6,805 bases of DNA from JBLNBU01 sp050260215 (GTDB taxonomy: Bacteria > Pseudomonadota > Alphaproteobacteria > Rhodospirillales > Magnetospirillaceae): contig JBLNBU010000069.1 of the NCBI GenBank assembly GCA_050260215.1, forward strand, positions 1 to 6,805, written 5' to 3'. How positions within the stretch are numbered: position 1 is the first letter of the stretch; each line of letters opens with the position of its first letter. The position numbers and the translations under genes were made by a program. The notes under the pieces were generated by a model. The model did no database searches. It saw only the letters and a program-made list of their open reading frames with translations, and was not told the DNA's origin. This document shows positions 1-4,662 of this stretch, one piece after another.

Positions 1-258
1 GTCCGAGCAGGTCAGCAGGCCGCCGCGGCGGACGAAGCGGGTGAACTCGATGCCGTCCATGGGCGCCATGTCGTGGTCGACCAGCGCCACGGTGACCGGA
101 TTGCCCTTCAACAGCTCGATGCCGGTGGGGCCGTCGCCGGCCTCGAGGATGGTGCGGATGCCGAAGGCCTGCAGCGAGGACTTGAGGAACGAGCGGGCAT
201 AGCGGCTGTCGTCGACGATCAGCACGCTGACCTGAGACATGTCGACGTCGACCAGCAT
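1..258 (-). CDS. Response regulator receiver domain protein (CheY-like), 3' part off the window
   Basis: Partial gene; 86 codons are visible and the frame stays open to the left edge. The protein has the receiver-domain pattern: the hydrophobic strand VSVLIVDDS with the acidic pair (D16, D17 counted from the start at 258), then EAGDG, then ALVDHDMAPMDG, which places the phosphoacceptor aspartate at about residue 61. It should accept phosphate from a histidine kinase in a two-component or chemotaxis-like pathway. Whether it is a stand-alone CheY-type protein or carries an output domain cannot be told, because the rest is missing. The ATG at 258 is preferred over the in-frame ATG at 240 because AAGGGT (270-265, minus) lies six bases upstream of 258, and nothing similar precedes 240. 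The gene is divergent from yggT and has its own likely promoter. One wording difference is that the usual D-x-x-M-P-x-M-D-G reads D-H-D-M-A-P-M-D-G. Confidence 0.88.
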   Translation of the reverse strand, partial: MLVDVDMSQVSVLIVDDSRYARSFLKSSLQAFGIRTILEAGDGPTGIELLKGNPVTVALVDHDMAPMDGIEFTRFVRRGGLLTCSD

Positions 259-264
259 CGCCAC

Positions 265-270
265 ACCCTT
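265..270 (-). promoter_or_regulatory. Ribosome binding site deciding the response regulator start
   Basis: AAGGGT on the minus strand ends six bases before the ATG at 258. The alternative in-frame ATG at 240 has no purine-rich stretch in front of it, so this site favours the longer N-terminus. Confidence 0.5.
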
Positions 271-293
271 GTTCGCGGATGGATCCCCGACAA

Positions 294-322
294 GTTGTAT
301 CCCCCGCCGTCCCGGCTGCCAA
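294..322 (-). promoter_or_regulatory. Putative sigma70-type promoter of the response regulator gene
   Basis: On the minus strand TTGGCA (322-317) is followed, after exactly 17 bases, by TACAAC (299-294). The first matches the TTGACA consensus at five of six positions and the second matches TATAAT at four of six. Transcription would start near 287, giving a leader of about 29 bases before the ATG at 258. Spacing and placement are good. This is a motif reading only. Confidence 0.45.
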
Positions 323-326
323 GCCC

Positions 327-355
327 TTGCACCGCGGCGCCGCTGCGGATAGGGT
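327..355 (+). promoter_or_regulatory. Weak candidate promoter for the yggT-DUF167-folD block
   Basis: TTGCAC (327-332) and TAGGGT (350-355) are 17 bases apart, about 40 bases upstream of the yggT start. Each matches the sigma70 consensus at only three of six positions. It is listed because the divergent spacer must hold a plus-strand promoter and this is the best-spaced pair I could find. A short inverted repeat, CTTTTC (363-368) with GAAAAG (379-384), lies just downstream and could be an operator or leader hairpin. Confidence 0.2.
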
Positions 356-397
356 GTCTCGGCTTTTCCACGACATCCGAAAAGACGGCAGCCGGCG

Positions 398-703
398 ATG
401 AACATCATCCTCGTACCATTGCTCACCGTCCTCTACTACGCGCTGGACATCTACTGGTACATCGTGCTGGGCGCGGTGATCATGAGCTGGCTGAAGGCCT
501 TCGGCGTGGTCAACGCCTATAACCAGGCGGTGCGCGTCATCGACACCTTCCTGGCCCGCCTGACCGAGCCCGCCCTGTGGCGCATCCGCCGGGTGCTGCC
601 CGATTTCGGGCCCGTCGACGTCTCGCCCATCGCGCTGTGGCTGATCATCATGTTCCTGAAGATGGTGGTGATGCAGCTGCTGATGACGGTGCAGCGCTAT
701 TGA
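398..703 (+). CDS. YggT family integral membrane protein
   Basis: A 101-residue protein of the YggT family, near the usual size of about 95-100 residues for a single-repeat member. It has a hydrophobic segment at about residues 5-32, a polar amphipathic middle, and a second hydrophobic segment at about 76-97. The family signature is clear: FGVVN after the first segment, then EPALWRIRRVLP (57-68) and a G-x-V-D-x-S-P-I match at 71-78. YggT proteins sit in the inner membrane. Relatives have been linked to cell division, osmotic shock tolerance and chloroplast envelope functions, but the biochemical role is not settled. The ATG at 398 gives a typical N-terminus although no strong Shine-Dalgarno precedes it. 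It is the first gene of a tightly packed block: its TGA (701-703) overlaps the TTG start of the DUF167 gene. YggT next to a DUF167/YggU gene is a common pairing in proteobacteria. Confidence 0.9.
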   Translation: MNIILVPLLTVLYYALDIYWYIVLGAVIMSWLKAFGVVNAYNQAVRVIDTFLARLTEPALWRIRRVLPDFGPVDVSPIALWLIIMFLKMVVMQLLMTVQRY

Positions 704-1029
704 CCGCCTCCGCCTCGCCCTTCGCCCCCGCCCCGCAGGGGCTGAAGGTCGCGGTCAGGCTGACGCCCAAGGCCTCGCGCGAGCGCATCGAGGGACTGGC
801 CCCCGAGGCCGACGGCGGCTGCGTGCTGAAGGTGTCGGTCACCGCCGTGCCTGAGGACGGCAAGGCCAACGCCGCCCTGGTCAAGCTGCTGGCCAAGGCG
901 TGGCGCATCCCCAAGAGCAGCATCGGGATCGTCCAGGGCGCCACCGACCGGCGCAAGGTCCTTCTCCTCACCGGCGACGCCGACGCGCTTCGGCGAAGCA
1001 TCGACGAATGGATGGCACGGCAATCATGA
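700..1029 (+). CDS. DUF167 (YggU) family protein, TTG start
   Basis: A 109-residue protein of the DUF167/YggU family. Recognisable elements are the first strand LKVAVRLTPKASR (15-27), the signature P-E-D-G-K-A-N (51-57) leading into the helix AALVKLLAKAW, and the strand G-A-T-D-R-R-K-V-L-L-L (80-90) with the usual R-x-K pattern. Its molecular function is unknown. An upstream ATG in this frame at 577 lies deep inside yggT and would add about 40 arginine- and alanine-rich residues unlike the family, so it is rejected. TTG at 700 overlaps the yggT stop as TTGA, which fits translation by ribosomes ending on yggT. No ATG or GTG lies between 700 and the first conserved strand. At the other end its TGA overlaps the folD ATG by ATGA, so all three genes are probably co-transcribed and coupled. 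Confidence 0.85.
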   Translation: MTASASPFAPAPQGLKVAVRLTPKASRERIEGLAPEADGGCVLKVSVTAVPEDGKANAALVKLLAKAWRIPKSSIGIVQGATDRRKVLLLTGDADALRRSIDEWMARQS

Positions 1030-1901
1030 GCGAAGCGAAGATCATCGACGGCACCGCCTTCTCGGCACACCTGCGCGACCGCATCGCCGAGCGGGTGGCG
1101 CTGATGCGCGAGCGTCACCACGTCACCCCCGGCCTGGCGGTGGTCCTGGTCGGCGAGGATCCGGCCAGCCAGGTCTATGTGCGCACCAAGCACAAGCGCG
1201 CCGTCGAGGTCGGCATGAACTCGTTCGAGCACAAGCTGCCGGCCGAGACCACCGAGAGCGAACTGCTGACCCTGATCGAGGGGCTCAACGACGACCCGGC
1301 CGTCCATGGCATCCTGGTGCAGCTGCCGCTGCCCAAGCACGTCGATTCCCAGAAGGTCATCGACGCCATCAGCCCGGAAAAGGACGTCGACGGCTTCCAT
1401 CCCGTCAATGTCGGCCGCCTGGCCTCGGGCGGGCAGGCCATGGTGCCGTGCACGCCCTTGGGCTCGCTGATGCTGCTGAAAGACACGCTGGGCGACTTGA
1501 CCGGCCTCAAGGCCATCGTGGTTGGACGGAGCAACATCGTCGGCAAGCCCATGGCCCAGCTGCTGCTGCGCGAGAATTGCACCGTGACCGTCGCCCATTC
1601 CAAGACCCGCAACCTGCCCGAGGAATGCCGCCAGGCCGACATCGTCGTCGCCGCCGTGGGCATCCCCGAGATGGTGCGCGGCGATTGGATCAAGCCGGGC
1701 GCCACCGTCATCGACGTCGGCATCAACCGCGTCGACGGCAAGCTGGTGGGCGACGTCGCCTTTGCCGAGGCGGCCAAGGTCGCCGGCGCCATCACCCCGG
1801 TGCCGGGCGGCGTCGGCCCCATGACCATCGCCGTGCTGCTGCGCAACACCGCCGTCGCCTGCGGTCGGCTGCACCACCTCCACGAAGCCGAGGATTTATA
1901 A
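1026..1901 (+). CDS. folD: Bifunctional methylenetetrahydrofolate dehydrogenase / methenyltetrahydrofolate cyclohydrolase FolD
   Basis: A 291-residue cytoplasmic enzyme that interconverts 5,10-methylene-THF, 5,10-methenyl-THF and 10-formyl-THF using NADP. It supplies formyl groups to purine synthesis and to initiator tRNA. The N-terminal catalytic domain has SQVYVRTKHK (49-57) with the active-site Tyr51 and Lys57 (Tyr50 and Lys56 in E. coli), ILVQLPLP (96-103) with Gln99, and KDVDGFHP (119-126) with Asp122. The nucleotide-binding domain has GRSNIVGKP (167-175), and the C-terminal signature PGGVGPMT is at 260-267. All expected catalytic residues are present, so the enzyme should work. The ATG overlaps the DUF167 stop, which suggests coupling. 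The oddity is the 3' end: the frame closes at TAA four bases before a duplicated copy of the next gene's start. The codons after that copy resume with GAT-TTG, matching folD's own last codons GAT-TTA, so the present C-terminus may be secondary. Confidence 0.97.
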   Translation: MSEAKIIDGTAFSAHLRDRIAERVALMRERHHVTPGLAVVLVGEDPASQVYVRTKHKRAVEVGMNSFEHKLPAETTESELLTLIEGLNDDPAVHGILVQLPLPKHVDSQKVIDAISPEKDVDGFHPVNVGRLASGGQAMVPCTPLGSLMLLKDTLGDLTGLKAIVVGRSNIVGKPMAQLLLRENCTVTVAHSKTRNLPEECRQADIVVAAVGIPEMVRGDWIKPGATVIDVGINRVDGKLVGDVAFAEAAKVAGAITPVPGGVGPMTIAVLLRNTAVACGRLHHLHEAEDL

Positions 1902-1904
1902 GGG

Positions 1905-1953
1905 CATGGCGCTGACCGGAAGCATCTGGCACCTGATCGGCGCGGTCGTCGTG
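1905..1953 (+). repeat. Exact 49-bp direct repeat, upstream copy (truncated nnrU start)
   Basis: Identical at every base to 2022-2070 and offset from it by 117 bases, which is a multiple of three. It begins one base before an ATG and covers the first 16 codons of the NnrU-like gene (MALTGSIWHLIGAVVV), then diverges abruptly. The lack of any substitution implies a very recent duplication, or possibly an assembly error. Confidence 0.97.
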
Positions 1954-2013
1954 GATTTGCCCTCGCCGGGCGGGCGCATCCGCGCCCTTGGCCGCGGCCT
2001 CAATGGCCGCTGA
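1906..2013 (+). pseudogene. 35-codon truncated copy of the nnrU 5' end
   Basis: This frame starts at the duplicated ATG, encodes the first 16 residues of the downstream NnrU-like membrane protein, then reads 19 unrelated residues (beginning DLPSPGG) to a TGA at 2011-2013. It ends next to the AAGGA ribosome-binding site of the intact gene, so translating it could deliver ribosomes to the real start. Its own translation signal is poor: AAGGG is almost adjacent to the ATG, and GAGGA at 1890-1894 is eleven bases away. It is best seen as a by-product of a local duplication. A functional small leader peptide is possible but has no positive support. Confidence 0.5.
1972..1987 (+). other. Small stem-loop between the two repeat copies
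   Basis: GGGCGC (1972-1977) pairs perfectly with GCGCCC (1982-1987) around a four-base loop. Only two T residues follow, so it is not a standard intrinsic terminator. A GGCCGCGGCC palindrome follows at 1990-1999. In such GC-rich DNA short palindromes are common, so its significance is low. Confidence 0.3.
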
Positions 2014-2017
2014 AGGA
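2013..2017 (+). promoter_or_regulatory. Ribosome binding site of the intact nnrU-like gene
   Basis: AAGGA lies five bases before the ATG at 2023 and overlaps the TGA of the truncated upstream frame. The duplicated ATG at 1906 lacks an equally well-placed site, which marks 2023 as the true start. Confidence 0.65.
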
Positions 2018-2021
2018 CACC

Positions 2022-2070
2022 CATGGCGCTGACCGGAAGCATCTGGCACCTGATCGGCGCGGTCGTCGTG
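2022..2070 (+). repeat. Exact 49-bp direct repeat, downstream copy (start of intact nnrU-like gene)
   Basis: The downstream partner of the repeat at 1905-1953. Here the sequence continues smoothly into the full NnrU-family reading frame, so this copy is the original genic context and the upstream one is the extra copy. Confidence 0.97.
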
Positions 2071-2697
2071 TTCCTGGGCAGTCACAGCCTGACCAACATG
2101 AAGCACGTGCGCGCGCCTGCCCAGCGGTTGGTGGGCAAGCGCGGCTTCTATGTGGGCTATTCCGTCGTCTCGGTGCTGCTGCTGGCGTGGATGATCGCCG
2201 CATATGCCGACGCCCCCACCGTGGTGCTGTGGGCGCAGGCGCCCTGGATGCGCTGGGCGCCGCCCCTGGCCATGCTGGTCGCGGCGCCGCTGGGCGTCGT
2301 CGGCCTGACCAGTCCCAACCCGTTCTCCATCGGCCCCGGCGGCGCCCGCTTCGATGCCGGCCGGCCCGGCATCGTGCGGCTGACCCGCCATCCGGTGGTC
2401 TGGGCGCTGGCCCTGTGGTCGGGCGCCCACATCGTCCCCAACGGCGACGCCGCGGCGCTGACCATGTTCGTGCCGCTGCTCGGCCTGGCCCTGCTGGGCC
2501 CCCGCATCCTCGACGGACGCCGCCGCAACGCCCTGGGCGAGGCGGCGTGGCGCCACCTGGCCGACACGGTGGCTGCCGTGCCCCTGGCCAATGCCATCCG
2601 CCAGGTCGGTTGGTCCCGCCCCCTGGCCGGCCTGGCCGTCTACGCCCTGCTGCTCGCCCTGCACCAGCCGGTGATCGGCGTCAGCCCGCTGCCCTGA
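2023..2697 (+). CDS. NnrU family integral membrane protein
   Basis: A 224-residue polytopic inner-membrane protein of the NnrU family. Typical features are an N-terminal membrane segment ending in G-S-H (19-21), the motif VGKRGFYVGYSVVS (37-50), further hydrophobic segments at about 48-62, 80-95, 125-138, 144-160 and 201-214, and the hallmark TRHPVVWALALWSGAH (121-136), whose histidines are conserved in the family. NnrU was first described beside nitric-oxide and nitrite reductase genes and affects denitrification in some alphaproteobacteria. Relatives (including plant Z-ISO, 15-cis-zeta-carotene isomerase) are haem-dependent isomerases, so the histidines may bind haem. No denitrification or carotenoid gene is visible here, so the substrate is unknown. 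The start at 2023 has a good AAGGA site. The first 16 codons are duplicated just upstream. It follows folD by 121 bases, and read-through from folD is plausible. Confidence 0.85.
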   Translation: MALTGSIWHLIGAVVVFLGSHSLTNMKHVRAPAQRLVGKRGFYVGYSVVSVLLLAWMIAAYADAPTVVLWAQAPWMRWAPPLAMLVAAPLGVVGLTSPNPFSIGPGGARFDAGRPGIVRLTRHPVVWALALWSGAHIVPNGDAAALTMFVPLLGLALLGPRILDGRRRNALGEAAWRHLADTVAAVPLANAIRQVGWSRPLAGLAVYALLLALHQPVIGVSPLP

Positions 2698-2709
2698 CCG
2701 TCTTCTTTT

Positions 2710-2749
2710 CACCCTCCCGGTCAAGCCCGGCCATGACGAAGGAAGGGTG
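2710..2749. repeat. REP-like palindromic fragment in the nnrU-pmbA gap
   Basis: CACCCT (2710-2715) is inverted as AGGGTG (2744-2749). Between them lies CCGG-TCAAGC-CCGG followed by CCATGACG. The wording resembles part of a dispersed alphaproteobacterial palindrome family of the form GTCATGGCCGGGCTTGACCCGG, recalled from general knowledge and not searched. There is no T-run after the stem, so it is not a canonical terminator. It may be a degenerate or partial repeat copy. The rest of the gap (2750-2844) shows nothing I can name. Confidence 0.4.
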
Positions 2750-2844
2750 CTGCGTCCGTACCGCGCGATGTGGTCCTCTGCCCCCTCCCTTTCCCGCGGT
2801 AGCCCCCACCCCGATGCCGTGCTAGCGTTGGCGGTTCCGTGAGC

Positions 2845-2850
2845 AAGGAG
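2845..2850 (+). promoter_or_regulatory. Ribosome binding site deciding the pmbA start
   Basis: A perfect AAGGAG lies six bases before the ATG at 2857. An in-frame GTG at 2839 lies upstream of this site and would leave it inside the coding region, so 2857 is chosen. Confidence 0.8.
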
Positions 2851-2856
2851 TCTGCC

Positions 2857-4197
2857 ATGCCCGAATCCACGCTCGACCTGCTGCACGACCTGGTCGCCCG
2901 CGCCAAGCGCGCCGGGGCCGACGCCGCCGATGCGGTGCTGGTCGATTCCGTGTCGCTGTCGCTGGCCTTCCGCCTGGGCAAGCTGGAACGGCTGGAGCGC
3001 GCCGAGTCGGGCGACGTGGGTCTGCGCGTGCTGATCGGCCGGCGCCAGGCGATGGTGTCGTCGTCGGACCGTGGCCAGGCGGCGCTGGACGAACTGGTCG
3101 AGCGCGCGGTGGCCATGGCGCGCACTGTCCCTGAGGACCCCTATTGCGGCCTGGCCGACCCCGACCAGCTGGCCACGGCCCTGCCCGAACTCGACATCTG
3201 CGACGACCATGAGCCGTCGGCCGAGACCCTGGTCGACATGGCCCGGCGGGCCGAGGACACCGCCCGGGCCGTCGCCGGCGTCACCAACTCCGAGGGCTCG
3301 GAAGCCGGCTGGAGCCGCTCGGACATCGCATTCGCGGCCTCGAACGGATTTGCCCATGCCTATGGGGTGTCGGGCTCGTCCTTGTCGGTAGCGGTGCTGG
3401 CCGGCGACACCGCGACGGGGATGGAGCGCGACTACGACTACACCAGCGCGGTCCATTTCGCCGACCTGAAGCCGCCGGAGGACATCGGCCACGAGGCTGG
3501 CCGCCGCGCCGTGCGCCGCCTGGGCGCCCGCAAGGTCAAGACCTGCCAGGTGCCGGTGATCTACGACCCGCGCGTCGCCCGCGGCCTGCTGGGCAGCCTG
3601 GCCGGAGCCATCAACGGCGCCGGGGTGGCGCGCGGCACCAGCTTCCTCAAGGACAAGCTGGGCCAACGCATCTTCGCCCCCGGCATCCGCGTCGTCGACG
3701 ACCCGCACCGCCGCCGCGGCATGCGCTCGCGCCCCTGCGACGGCGAGGGCATCGGCGGCAAGCGCCTGGCGGTGATCGAGGACGGGGTGCTGACCACCTG
3801 GCTGATGGACCTGCGCTCGGCCCGCCAGTTGGGCATGACCACCACCGGGCATGCCAGCCGCGGCACCTCGTCGCCGCCGTCGCCGTCGGCCAGCAACTTC
3901 TACCTGGAACCCGGCCCGGTCACCCCGGCCGAGATGATCGAGGACATCGCCGACGGCTTCTATGTCACCGAGCTGTTCGGCCAGGGGGTCAACGGGGTCA
4001 CCGGCGACTATTCGCGCGGCGCCGCCGGCTTCTGGATCGAGGGCGGCGAGCTGGTCTATCCGGTATCCGAGGTCACGGTGGCCGGCAACCTCAAGGACAT
4101 CTTCCTCAACCTGACCCCGGCCAGCGACCTGGTGTTCCGCTACGGGGTCGACAGCCCGACGCTGCGCATCGACGGCCTGACCGTGGCCGGCCGGTGA
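2857..4197 (+). CDS. pmbA: TldE/PmbA, partner subunit of the TldD metalloprotease
   Basis: A 446-residue cytoplasmic protein, almost the same length as E. coli PmbA/TldE (450). In the known system TldD and TldE form a heteromeric protease in which TldD carries the zinc site. It removes leader peptides in microcin maturation and degrades unfolded peptides and some antitoxins. Family features are the N-terminal domain with GLRVLIGRRQA (55-65), the middle segment RRLGARKVKTCQVPVIYDP (220-238), and the C-terminal signature G-V-N-G-V-T-G-D-Y-S-R-G-A-A-G-F-W-I (377-394), then YPVSEVTVAGNL (401-412). The zinc motif HExxxH of TldD is absent: the only HE, at 212-213, reads HEAGRR. This identifies it as the non-catalytic TldE type. 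No tldD lies in the window, but in many genomes the two genes are unlinked. The gap upstream (159 bases) suggests its own promoter, though I see no strong one. Confidence 0.95.
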   Translation: MPESTLDLLHDLVARAKRAGADAADAVLVDSVSLSLAFRLGKLERLERAESGDVGLRVLIGRRQAMVSSSDRGQAALDELVERAVAMARTVPEDPYCGLADPDQLATALPELDICDDHEPSAETLVDMARRAEDTARAVAGVTNSEGSEAGWSRSDIAFAASNGFAHAYGVSGSSLSVAVLAGDTATGMERDYDYTSAVHFADLKPPEDIGHEAGRRAVRRLGARKVKTCQVPVIYDPRVARGLLGSLAGAINGAGVARGTSFLKDKLGQRIFAPGIRVVDDPHRRRGMRSRPCDGEGIGGKRLAVIEDGVLTTWLMDLRSARQLGMTTTGHASRGTSSPPSPSASNFYLEPGPVTPAEMIEDIADGFYVTELFGQGVNGVTGDYSRGAAGFWIEGGELVYPVSEVTVAGNLKDIFLNLTPASDLVFRYGVDSPTLRIDGLTVAGR

Positions 4198-4222
4198 CGG
4201 CGCGGCACTTCTGGGTTATTCT
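4194..4222 (+). promoter_or_regulatory. Weak candidate promoter overlapping the pmbA stop, for the lipoprotein gene
   Basis: GTGACG (4194-4199) and TATTCT (4217-4222) are separated by 17 bases. Each matches its consensus hexamer at four of six positions. Transcription from it would start near 4229, inside the 5' arm of the stem-loop at 4221-4250. Transcripts from this promoter would therefore lack most of that hairpin, while read-through transcripts from pmbA would carry it. Only motif matching supports this. Confidence 0.25.
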
Positions 4223-4250
4223 CCCCGCCGATCGGACGACGGACGGGGAG
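4221..4250 (+). promoter_or_regulatory. Stem-loop enclosing the lipoprotein Shine-Dalgarno
   Basis: CTCCCCG (4221-4227) pairs perfectly with CGGGGAG (4244-4250). After one bulged A (4243), CCG (4228-4230) pairs with CGG (4240-4242), giving ten base pairs around a nine-base loop. The ribosome-binding sequence GGGGAG (4245-4250) is entirely within the 3' arm, seven bases before the GTG start. The pairing is read directly from the sequence. That it controls translation is inferred. Confidence 0.5.
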
Positions 4251-4257
4251 ATCCCAG

Positions 4258-4647
4258 GTGTCTTTCAGGCAAGCGGCCGCTGTGGCGGCGTTGGTCCTTC
4301 TGGCGGGCTGCGCCGGCACTGAAGGCCAGATCTACGGCAGCGGCGTGGGCGTGGGCGCCCTGCTCGAATTCTTCACCGGCACCCCCATCGACCAGGCGGG
4401 CCAGCTGCGCGCCGCCGCCGCCACCATCGAGGCGGCCGAGACCGCACCCGTCGACCAGCCGGTGGCGTGGAAGAGCGACCGCAATTCCGGAGCCGTCACC
4501 GCCCTGGCGGCCGCCTTCACCGATCCTGCCGGCCGCAACTGCCGCCTGTTGCGCCAGGAAATGGCCCCCGCCTTCCGCCGCGAGGTGCTGGCCTGCCGCA
4601 CCCCCGACGGCATCTGGATGGTCACCGAGCCCAGCCAGGATCTGTAA
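4258..4647 (+). CDS. Small envelope lipoprotein, 17-kDa surface-antigen-like
   Basis: A 129-residue protein with a lipoprotein signal: a short N-terminus with Arg4, the hydrophobic stretch AAAVAALVLLAG, and a lipobox L-A-G-C with the lipidated cysteine at 18. Lipidation would follow cleavage by signal peptidase II. Mature serine or other sorting residues do not decide inner versus outer membrane here. The C-terminal half (about 70-122) resembles the domain found in rickettsial 17-kDa surface antigens and relatives: W-x-S-D-x-x-S-G-A-V, then G-R-N-C-R (93-96) and L-A-C-R-T-P-D-G-I-W (111-120). The two cysteines C95 and C113 could form a disulphide. The function of such proteins is unknown. The GTG start at 4258 is chosen for the GGGGAG site seven bases upstream and because it directly precedes the signal peptide. 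The family assignment is from motif memory and is moderate; the lipoprotein call is firmer. Confidence 0.75.
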   Translation: MSFRQAAAVAALVLLAGCAGTEGQIYGSGVGVGALLEFFTGTPIDQAGQLRAAAATIEAAETAPVDQPVAWKSDRNSGAVTALAAAFTDPAGRNCRLLRQEMAPAFRREVLACRTPDGIWMVTEPSQDL

Positions 4648-4662
4648 TCGCGACAACTCCTA

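Noticed and set aside
212..240. ATG at 240 as the response regulator start
   Set aside because: No purine-rich site lies in front of it, whereas ATG 258 has AAGGGT at six bases. The choice changes only six residues and remains somewhat open.
73..522. Plus-strand 149-codon frame over the response regulator and yggT start
   Set aside because: It is antisense to a clear receiver domain and out of frame with yggT, and the product has no membrane or domain signature.
648..1883. Antisense open frame of 411 codons opposite the DUF167 gene and folD
   Set aside because: No motif, no ribosome-binding site support, and the plus strand is occupied by a certain enzyme gene.
1954..2022. A small insertion sequence or attachment site between the nnrU copies
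   Set aside because: There are no terminal inverted repeats, no tRNA-like sequence and no transposase. The segment is simply flanked by the direct duplication.
2839..2856. GTG at 2839 as the pmbA start
   Set aside because: It lies upstream of the perfect AAGGAG at 2845-2850, which serves ATG 2857 at ideal spacing. No ribosome-binding sequence precedes the GTG.
1792..3852. A very long antisense open frame (686 codons, minus strand) spanning the folD end, nnrU and most of pmbA
   Set aside because: It runs across several well-supported plus-strand genes and intergenic palindromes, and its composition is histidine-, glycine-, alanine- and arginine-rich low-complexity protein without any recognisable motif. 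This is the expected mirror of GC-rich coding sequence.
2857..4197. A bacteriocin (microcin B17-like) maturation locus because of pmbA
   Set aside because: TldD/TldE is widespread in genomes without microcins, and I see no precursor peptide, cyclodehydratase or exporter gene in the window.
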